DNA of 37,968 nucleotides from Clostridiales bacterium (lineage in GTDB: Bacteria > Bacillota > Clostridia > Lachnospirales > Lachnospiraceae). The notes beneath the pieces are model-generated. The model did no database searches, had not been told where the DNA came from, and was given only the letters and a program-made list of their open reading frames with translations. Every line of letters begins with the position of its first letter. Position 1 is the stretch's first letter. Below are positions 8,079-13,609 of this stretch, in pieces. The stretch spans positions 1 through 37,968 of the forward strand of contig DUQV01000072.1 in assembly GCA_012837605.1 (NCBI GenBank), written 5' to 3'. Both the position numbers and the translations under genes were made by a program.

Positions 8079-8107
8079 ATTATACTTAATAAAACTATTG
8101 GTTACAA
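8079..8107 (-). promoter_or_regulatory. Candidate sigma-A promoter of the HlyD-like/yggS/sepF/divIVA operon
   Basis: On the minus strand TTGTAA (8102-8107) and TATAAT (8079-8084) are separated by 17 bases. The start point near 8072 lies about 45 bases before the TTG start codon at 8027. The gene order downstream shows no other clear promoter before the terminator-like hairpin at 429-463. Confidence 0.55.
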
Positions 8108-8241
8108 GCTATATATTTCGCATAAACCATGCATAAAGACGGAAAATATGGAAAATATAATAACAGAGATTTATCTCAGGAATGAATTATTTATATTTTT
8201 CAATTTTTAAATAGGCAAATGTCATGAAGGAGGTTTTTTAT

Positions 8242-8442
8242 ATGAAGACACTGGATTATATTGCTTTAATACTTGTAGCAATCGGAGCTATTAATTGGGG
8301 TCTGATTGGATTCTTTGATTTTAATCTTGTCAGGGCAATCTTTGGTGAAATGACTGTGGTCAGCAGAATAATTTATGCACTTGTGGGTATCGCAGGTCTG
8401 TATTCATTAAGCTTCTTCGGAAGGCTAAGGAATGAGGATTAG
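8242..8442 (+). CDS. DUF378 small membrane protein
   Basis: This is the only plus-strand gene in the window. It encodes 66 residues beginning MKTLDYIALILVAIGAINW, a clear match to the DUF378 family: two hydrophobic segments, with the conserved INWGLIGF turn after the first and IIYALVGIAGLY in the second. The start at 8242 has AAGGAGG 8 bases upstream; an in-frame ATG at 8224 precedes the ribosome binding site and is not used. Function is unknown; such proteins are small integral membrane proteins. A TATAAT at 8156-8161 could be its -10 box, but I see no good -35 box with it. Confidence 0.88.
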   Translation: MKTLDYIALILVAIGAINWGLIGFFDFNLVRAIFGEMTVVSRIIYALVGIAGLYSLSFFGRLRNED

Positions 8443-8499
8443 AATTAAATCCGGACTAAAGCATCCGGACAAAAAATAATAATATTGCTGAATATATAA

Positions 8500-8527
8500 A
8501 AGGCTCCAGTTCTTTATCTGAAGCCTT
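8500..8527. terminator. Hairpin between convergent genes, probably a shared terminator
   Basis: AAGGCTCCAG (8500-8509) and CTGAAGCCTT (8518-8527) form a 10-bp stem with one mismatch and an 8-nt loop. On the minus strand the stem is followed by TTATATATT, so CCTT plus this gives a short U-rich tail for the P-loop gene. It could also stop plus-strand transcription from the DUF378 gene, which ends at 8442. The nearer direct repeat ATCCGGAC (twice, about 8449-8470) is not followed by a T tract. Confidence 0.5.
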
Positions 8528-8594
8528 AATATATTAATTAATTATATATATAAACCCGAATTTATGAATCAAAACAATGAATATCTGTGATATT

Positions 8595-9014
8595 CTACAA
8601 AGCAACAATTACATTCTGTTTCATGTTTTCAGGGATTTGATCATAGTTCATAGAGATACTGATACATAAGTTGACATTAAACTGATTTGAAATGAGATTC
8701 AGCTTTTCAAATACTTGATGGATATTATCATCATTTACAAAGCCTATTGTTAAGAAGCTGTCTAAATATATCGACTGCAGATCATGGTCACAAGATATGA
8801 TGCCGCAGAGAAAACCTATAAATTCATTATGATTCTCTATCAGATAATCTTTTACATTAATCAATCTGATTTTGTTTGAGAGCTCATACATATGCTTGTT
8901 GTTCTTATCAAGATAAACAATGCTGCCCTTAGCGGTTTTTACTTCATTGTTTACCTTTTCAAGTAGTACTTTGGTCTTACCTTTTCCTTTTGTACCTGCA
9001 ATTATCTGTATCAT
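8595..9014 (-). CDS. Small P-loop NTPase-like protein of unknown function
   Basis: The 139-residue protein opens with MIQIIAGTKGKGKTK, a Walker A motif at about residues 7-14 that directly follows the first beta strand. SIYLDS near residues 82-87 could be a Walker B strand. No other domain is visible, and at 139 residues it is too small for a complete RecA- or AAA-type ATPase. Similar short proteins occur in Lachnospiraceae and are sometimes labelled as PilT-like or simply as ATP-binding proteins; no pilus genes are present here. GGAGG lies 8 bases before the ATG. The gene stands alone, with its own promoter flanked by two palindromes (9077-9093 and 9127-9143), so it is probably regulated. 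Confidence 0.7.
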   Translation of the reverse strand: MIQIIAGTKGKGKTKVLLEKVNNEVKTAKGSIVYLDKNNKHMYELSNKIRLINVKDYLIENHNEFIGFLCGIISCDHDLQSIYLDSFLTIGFVNDDNIHQVFEKLNLISNQFNVNLCISISMNYDQIPENMKQNVIVAL

Positions 9015-9076
9015 GGCAATCTCCTCCTTCTGATGGGCATGTAATAATAAATACCATGCCTGATAAATAAAGTCTT

Positions 9077-9143
9077 TTGTATTAATTATACAAAAATAAT
9101 GTGATGATAAATCAATTATATTACAATTGTATAATTAATACAA
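9077..9143. repeat. Pair of inverted 17-bp palindrome-like sites around a promoter
   Basis: TTGTATTAATTATACAA (9077-9093) and TTGTATAATTAATACAA (9127-9143) are exact reverse complements of each other, and each is itself nearly palindromic (TTGTA...TACAA ends). Their centres are 50 bp apart. One covers the -35 box of the candidate promoter at 9115-9143 and the other lies just downstream of the start point. This is the arrangement of a two-site operator; the regulator is unknown. Confidence 0.55.
9115..9143 (-). promoter_or_regulatory. Candidate promoter of the small P-loop gene
   Basis: On the minus strand TTGTAT (9138-9143) and TATAAT (9115-9120) are separated by 17 bases. The start point would be near 9108, about 93 bases before the ATG. 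The -35 box is the left part of one 17-bp palindrome, and the other palindrome lies about 15-31 bases downstream of the start point. Confidence 0.5.
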
Positions 9144-9152
9144 CTTATAATT

Positions 9153-9174
9153 AAATTCTACTGAAGTAGAATTT
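9153..9174 (-). terminator. Hairpin at the end of the mre-min-rodA-mgsA-carboxypeptidase operon
   Basis: AAATTCTAC and GTAGAATTT (9153-9161 and 9166-9174) form a perfect 9-bp stem with a TGAA loop on the plus strand (TTCA on the transcript). The stem includes part of the carboxypeptidase stop codon. The following bases (AATTATAAG) are AT-rich but lack a true U tract, so termination activity is uncertain. Confidence 0.4.
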
Positions 9175-10147
9175 ACTGTCTCTTTTCTGTAATCAAGGAT
9201 AACAGAGTCGACATATCAGAATACAATTTATCTATGTCGCCTGCCTTCATAATTATTGAAACATATTGAGAGTTATCTTCATCTTTGGATAATAGAATAA
9301 GACAATTACCAGCTTTGTATGTAACACCGGTTTTGCCGCCGATTATTGTTATGTCCTCAGGAGATTCTTTTTCTTCCCTGAGATACAGATTAGTGGAATT
9401 AAAGGTTAACTGCTTTTCTTTTTTGTTTTTATCTTTAAAAACAGCTGTATATGAGCTTTGGCTAATAATATTTAAAAATGTATCATATTGAATAAGCTCA
9501 TTGAAAATCAGATACATATCATAAGCGGTTGTATAATGATTATCATCGTGCAGACCATGCGAATTAACAAAATTTGTATGAGAAGCACCTATTCTTTTGG
9601 CTTCCGAGTTCATAATCCTGACAAAGTTTTCTTCACTTCCGCTCATATGCTCAGCTATGGCAATACCTGCATCATTTCCGGAATAAATCAATAAACAATG
9701 AAGTAAGGCATCCATGGTTATCACATCGCCTTCTTCAAATCCGCATACCTTAGCTCCGGCTACAGGAATATGTGAGGCATTATAGCTGACTGTAACACTG
9801 TCGGTCAATTCTCCTTTTTTTAAAACAACCAAAGCAGTCATAAGCTTTGTAAGGCTTGCCGGATATAATTTTTTATATGGAGATTTGGAATAAAGAGCTT
9901 TGTTATTAGTAACATCACAAAGAAAAGCTGCTTCAGAACTGACCAAATCATCATCAGTATCATAATCATTCTCCGAAATGACTACTATTCTCTCTGCGAA
10001 AAAATCATTCTCAGATAATGTGACTCCCATATTGATTTTTGCGTTTGAGACATAATCTTTGTAGGAAAAAAACTGATCGGATGATTTCCGGCAGCCACCT
10101 AATATCATAATAATTGAAAGAAGAATTAACAGATATCGTTTTCTCAA
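9173..10147 (-). CDS. D-alanyl-D-alanine carboxypeptidase, lipoprotein (peptidase S11)
   Basis: A low-molecular-weight penicillin-binding protein that trims the terminal D-Ala from peptidoglycan stem peptides. All three active-site motifs are present: SLTK (in YPASLTKLMTALVVL), SGN (in YSGNDAGIAIAEHMSGS) and KTG (in GGKTGVTYKAGNC). The N-terminus is hydrophobic and ends in the lipobox ILGGC, so it is predicted to be lipid-anchored and processed by LspA, rather than held by the C-terminal amphipathic helix usual in PBP5-type enzymes. I choose the TTG at 10147, 9 bases after AAAAGGG; the TTG at 10156 directly abuts that site. It is the last gene of the cell shape operon, 31 bases after mgsA. 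At about 324 residues it is short for the family and seems to lack the usual C-terminal beta domain. Confidence 0.88.
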   Translation of the reverse strand: MRKRYLLILLSIIMILGGCRKSSDQFFSYKDYVSNAKINMGVTLSENDFFAERIVVISENDYDTDDDLVSSEAAFLCDVTNNKALYSKSPYKKLYPASLTKLMTALVVLKKGELTDSVTVSYNASHIPVAGAKVCGFEEGDVITMDALLHCLLIYSGNDAGIAIAEHMSGSEENFVRIMNSEAKRIGASHTNFVNSHGLHDDNHYTTAYDMYLIFNELIQYDTFLNIISQSSYTAVFKDKNKKEKQLTFNSTNLYLREEKESPEDITIIGGKTGVTYKAGNCLILLSKDEDNSQYVSIIMKAGDIDKLYSDMSTLLSLITEKRQ

Positions 10148-10178
10148 TAAAATCAACCCTTTTATGTTTTAAACATAT

Positions 10179-10577
10179 TTATGTTTTAAACACTTCTCTC
10201 CAATCTAAATCTCCCCGCTCTAATGCCTTGATTAACAGCTCGGCAGTTGCAAGGTTTGTAGCTAAAGGAACATTGTGTTTATCACAAAGTTTAAAAATAT
10301 TATTAACATCCGGGTCATGTGATTTGGGAGTCAGAGGGTCTCTTAGAAATATAACCATATCGATAAGATTATGCTCTATCTGAGTCCCTAATTGCTGAGT
10401 TCCTCCCAGATGTCCGGCAAGATATTTATGGATTGACAGATTGGTTACTTCCTCTATTAATCTACCGGTTGTACCGGTTGCATACAAAGTGTGTTTACTT
10501 AGAATGCCCCGATAAGCTATACAAAAGTTCTGCATCAATTTCTTTTTGGCATCATGGGCAATCATAGCAATATTCAT
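10179..10577 (-). CDS. mgsA: Methylglyoxal synthase
   Basis: Converts dihydroxyacetone phosphate to methylglyoxal and phosphate, a bypass of lower glycolysis used under phosphate limitation. Family signatures are present: MIAHDAKK at the start, ATGTTGRL, GHLGGTQQLG and VIFLRDPLTPKSHDPD, which contain the phosphate-binding residues and catalytic aspartates. The start is the ATG at 10577 with GGAGG 8 bases upstream; three residues further upstream in frame precede a proper spacing. It lies 17 bases after rodA. Its place at the end of the mre-min-rodA run is a recurring arrangement in Lachnospiraceae, with no obvious metabolic reason. Confidence 0.95.
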   Translation of the reverse strand: MNIAMIAHDAKKKLMQNFCIAYRGILSKHTLYATGTTGRLIEEVTNLSIHKYLAGHLGGTQQLGTQIEHNLIDMVIFLRDPLTPKSHDPDVNNIFKLCDKHNVPLATNLATAELLIKALERGDLDWREVFKT

Positions 10578-10594
10578 ACAAAGCACCTCCTTTT

Positions 10595-11707
10595 CTATCT
10601 TGTTTGTTTTTTAGGCTGTAGCCGAATATTTAGGATAATACCGATTGCTATCATACTGCTGATAAGTGAGCTTAGTCCCTGGCTTAAAAAAGGCAGAGGT
10701 ATTCCGGTGTTTGGTAAGATTGATGTCACCACTCCGATATTGATAAATACCTGAAAGGCAAACATTGATGCAATGCCGGAGGCGATAAGCATTCCCATTC
10801 TGTCCGGTGCTTTTCTTGCAGTAGAAAGACATCTGAAAATAATGAATGCAAACAATAATAATATAAGCAAGCTCCCAATGAAGCCAAATTCTTCTCCTGC
10901 TACTGAAAAGATAAAATCACTCTCTGAAACGGGTACATGATGATATCCTCTAAGGCTTCCTGCTCCCTCAGATAAATATTTACCTGTCAGTTGTCCCGAA
11001 CCAATGGCCTGTATGGAATTATCCTGTTGGTACATTGTTCCGGGATATGCTTCGGGGTTTAAGATAGAAAGAACCCTCTCCTGCTGATAATCGCTTAGTA
11101 ATACCTGGTAATCCTGCTGTATATACCAGAATAATCCCCCAATAGCCGGTACTCCGATAATAATTATCGGAAGAATAATCTTCCAGCTTAATCCGGCTGT
11201 AAATATCAGTACTGCAAATATAGTCATAAGAACAATACTGGTTGATAAATCTGTCTGAGTTAGTATAAGGTAAGTGGGAATACCCATCAATACCACTGAA
11301 ATCAGTAAGAAAATAACGTTATTAATCCTGTGTTCAAATATGGTAAAAAGCTTTGCAAAAAATATAATAAGTATAATCTTTGTAAGCTCGGACGGCTGTA
11401 ATTCAAAAAACCTCAAATCAAGCCAGCGCTTAGCATTGTGATATTCAATACCTATTAATTTTACTAAGATTAACATTACCAAGTTAAACAAATATAATAC
11501 AATATAAAATTTACTTATAAAATGATAATCAATAAAGGACACTATTGCAGCAATAACCAGCCCGCCCAATAAGCCAATAATCTGTTTTTTATAGTCATCA
11601 GGCTTTACCTGTTTTATTAAAAACACACCGATAGTAATCAGAACAGTGACTACAATCAGTAAGGATATATTATACCTCTTGAAATCATAATTCTTGAATT
11701 TTAACAT
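10595..11707 (-). CDS. rodA: RodA/FtsW-family peptidoglycan glycosyltransferase
   Basis: A SEDS-family polymerase that extends glycan strands from lipid II. The 370-residue protein has about ten hydrophobic segments and the family motifs KRWLDLRFFELQPSE, the GSGQLTGKYLSEGAGSLRGYHHVPVSESDFIFSVAGEE region with the essential acidic residue, and NTGIPLPFLSQG near the C-terminus. It is called RodA, not FtsW or SpoVE, because it shares the apparent operon with mreBCD and the PBP2 gene mrdA, its usual partner in the elongasome. It starts 12 bases after minE. Confidence 0.93.
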   Translation of the reverse strand: MLKFKNYDFKRYNISLLIVVTVLITIGVFLIKQVKPDDYKKQIIGLLGGLVIAAIVSFIDYHFISKFYIVLYLFNLVMLILVKLIGIEYHNAKRWLDLRFFELQPSELTKIILIIFFAKLFTIFEHRINNVIFLLISVVLMGIPTYLILTQTDLSTSIVLMTIFAVLIFTAGLSWKIILPIIIIGVPAIGGLFWYIQQDYQVLLSDYQQERVLSILNPEAYPGTMYQQDNSIQAIGSGQLTGKYLSEGAGSLRGYHHVPVSESDFIFSVAGEEFGFIGSLLILLLFAFIIFRCLSTARKAPDRMGMLIASGIASMFAFQVFINIGVVTSILPNTGIPLPFLSQGLSSLISSMIAIGIILNIRLQPKKQTR

Positions 11708-11719
11708 CCGATAACATCC

Positions 11720-11995
11720 TTATTTCTTAGAAGCCTTCATATCCTTAATTGGAATATTTGCAAACAGTGCCGGAACTGTTCCGTTGTGTAATTCCGATTC
11801 GGTCTGCGTAATCTTAATATCAAGTCCATCTAAGTCAATTTCAATATATTTTGATATTACAGCAATGATATCGTTTTTAATCTGCTCCATAACCTCGGGT
11901 GAGCAGCCTGCACGGTCCGATACCAAAACCAATTTTAGCCTGTCTTTCGCAATACTGCTGGTTCCCTTTCTTCTGAAAAAATCTGCCAAACCCAT
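11720..11995 (-). CDS. minE: Cell division topological specificity factor MinE
   Basis: MinE stimulates the MinD ATPase and drives MinCD away from midcell. The sequence contains the anti-MinCD region RLKLVLVSDRAGCSPEVMEQIKND split over residues about 19-42, followed by the topological domain with IDLDGLDIKI. The length of 91 residues is normal. It follows minD by 14 bases. Its presence shows that this organism has an E. coli-like MinE and, with the DivIVA gene at 4534-5127, also the Gram-positive pole protein. Confidence 0.95.
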   Translation of the reverse strand: MGLADFFRRKGTSSIAKDRLKLVLVSDRAGCSPEVMEQIKNDIIAVISKYIEIDLDGLDIKITQTESELHNGTVPALFANIPIKDMKASKK

Positions 11996-12009
11996 GATTT
12001 ACCTCCCTA

Positions 12010-12795
12010 TTATTTCCTTCTTCCAAATAGCTTGCTAAAGATTGTATTCCTTTCATTAAGATTTAAGAAAGGTATTTCTTCTCCTATCAGTCTTCTTGCT
12101 ATGTTCATATAAGCCCGTCCTGCTAAGGAATCAGAGCCAACCAATGGTTCACCTTGATTTGTTGATATTACGATGTGTTCATCATCAGGCACAATACCAA
12201 TTAAATCAATTGCCAATATTTCAGTGACATCATCGCTTGACATCATATCACCGCGTTTTACCATGTCCATACGAATCCTATTGACAATCAAATAGGTTTC
12301 CTCCAATTCATTAGCTTCCAATAAACCAATGATACGGTCTGCATCCCTGACGGCTGAAACTTCGGGGGTGGTAATTACTAATGCCTTGTCTGCTCCAGCG
12401 ATCGCATTGCGAAATCCCTGTTCAATACCTGCCGGACAATCCATTAATATGTAATCAAATTCGTCCTTAAGCTCATCTGCCAGCTTCTTCATCTGTTCAG
12501 GTGAAACAGAATTCTTGTCTCTTGTCTGAGCTGACGGCAGCAAATAAAGGTTCGGATAACGCTTGTCCTTAATTAATGCATTACGTATTCGACAATTTCC
12601 TTCAATAACATCTACAAGATTGTAGACTATGCGGTTTTCAAGACCCATAACCACATCAAGATTTCTAAGTCCTATATCTGTGTCGATTAAAACCACCTTT
12701 TTTTCAAGCATAGCTAATCCGGTACCAACATTGGCAGTGGTTGTTGTCTTACCAACACCGCCTTTTCCCGATGTAACAACTATTACTTCTCCCAT
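12010..12795 (-). CDS. minD: Septum site-determining ATPase MinD
   Basis: A ParA/MinD-type ATPase that binds the membrane in its ATP form and recruits MinC. The deviant Walker A motif GKGGVGKTTTTAN stands at residues about 10-22, DTDIGLRNLD is the switch I region, and YILMDCPAGIEQGF is Walker B. The C-terminal NTIFSKLFGRRK is the amphipathic membrane-targeting helix. I choose the ATG at 12795, with GGAGG 8 bases upstream and the family's usual MGEVIVVTSGKGG start; the upstream in-frame extension of 16 residues has no support. Length is 261 residues. Confidence 0.95.
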   Translation of the reverse strand: MGEVIVVTSGKGGVGKTTTTANVGTGLAMLEKKVVLIDTDIGLRNLDVVMGLENRIVYNLVDVIEGNCRIRNALIKDKRYPNLYLLPSAQTRDKNSVSPEQMKKLADELKDEFDYILMDCPAGIEQGFRNAIAGADKALVITTPEVSAVRDADRIIGLLEANELEETYLIVNRIRMDMVKRGDMMSSDDVTEILAIDLIGIVPDDEHIVISTNQGEPLVGSDSLAGRAYMNIARRLIGEEIPFLNLNERNTIFSKLFGRRK

Positions 12796-12856
12796 ACAAT
12801 TATCCTCCAGTCCATTATGAGGCTTATGCCTCAAGTATTGCAAATTTATCTAATAT

Positions 12857-12883
12857 CAAGCAGATTACTTAATTAACTGCTTG
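12857..12883. repeat. 7-bp inverted repeat in the minC-minD gap
   Basis: CAAGCAG (12857-12863) and CTGCTTG (12877-12883) form a perfect stem with a 13-nt loop inside the 105-bp space between minC and minD, the largest gap inside the mreB-to-carboxypeptidase run. No U tract follows on the minus strand, so it is more likely an RNA processing or stability structure than a terminator, if it has a function. Confidence 0.35.
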
Positions 12884-12900
12884 TATATGTTCTGTATGCT

Positions 12901-13578
12901 TTATAGCTTTATATCGTTAAGAATACTCTTGTTAAGAGGTTCTATATATATGTGTCCGTCTTCTAAAAATGCTATCTTAGCTTCCTTTACTTCATCCTTT
13001 ATGGGCTTATCCGGAGACCGTGCGATAACATCTGCAATTCTGATCTGTGTCGGTCTCATGTCAAGGGCTACTACAAAGGAATTGGTATTTCCGGAAGCAC
13101 CGGCATAGGCGTTGCCTCTTAAAGAACCGAGTACAATGATGTTTCCTTTGGATACTACTCTTGCTCCGTTATTGACATCACCGATAATTACAACGCTGTT
13201 TTCGAATTCAAGAGAAGTACCTGAACGTAAAATACCCTTATAAAACTGTCCGGTATTACTCTCAAGCTCCATCAGCTTTTGCTCAAGAGTTTTTCTAAAG
13301 AGCTCTTCTTTCTGCGGATCGTTATCTATAATACAAACGATCTGCATATCGGTATTATTACTTATTATATCCAAAATTTCCTGCTGTTCTTCATCAGACA
13401 GCTTCCTGCCTTCAAAACTGATTGCCATTTTAGCCTTTTCAAAGAATTTGCTTGATTCTTTGAATTTTTCTGTTATCTGTTCTTTCAGATCCTCAAAGTC
13501 GGCATCAGGATTGAGAACGACAATAATACCATATTTATTACCTTTAATCATCACTGAATTTTTTTTAACAGATTTCAT
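12901..13578 (-). CDS. minC: Septum site-determining protein MinC
   Basis: MinC blocks FtsZ polymerization away from midcell. The C-terminal half (about residues 115-210) is the beta-helical MinC domain with LRSGTSLEFENSVVIIGDVN, GNIIVLGSLRGNAYAG and ALDMRPTQIRIADVIAR, which binds MinD. The N-terminal half is the weakly conserved FtsZ-inhibiting domain. Length is 225 residues. It begins 31 bases after mrdA and precedes minD by a longer-than-usual gap. Confidence 0.93.
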   Translation of the reverse strand: MKSVKKNSVMIKGNKYGIIVVLNPDADFEDLKEQITEKFKESSKFFEKAKMAISFEGRKLSDEEQQEILDIISNNTDMQIVCIIDNDPQKEELFRKTLEQKLMELESNTGQFYKGILRSGTSLEFENSVVIIGDVNNGARVVSKGNIIVLGSLRGNAYAGASGNTNSFVVALDMRPTQIRIADVIARSPDKPIKDEVKEAKIAFLEDGHIYIEPLNKSILNDIKL

Positions 13579-13609
13579 GGCTAACTCCTAATATTGTATA
13601 TTATTATGA

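Noticed and set aside
8443-8480. Direct repeat ATCCGGAC as a possible terminator of the DUF378 gene
   Set aside because: It can form only a 6-bp TCCGGA stem and is followed by A-rich sequence on the plus strand; the hairpin at 8500-8527 is a better candidate.
9173-10156. Upstream TTG at 10156 as start of the carboxypeptidase
   Set aside because: It directly follows AAAAGGG with no spacing, while the TTG at 10147 has a 9-base spacing and gives a normal lipoprotein signal.
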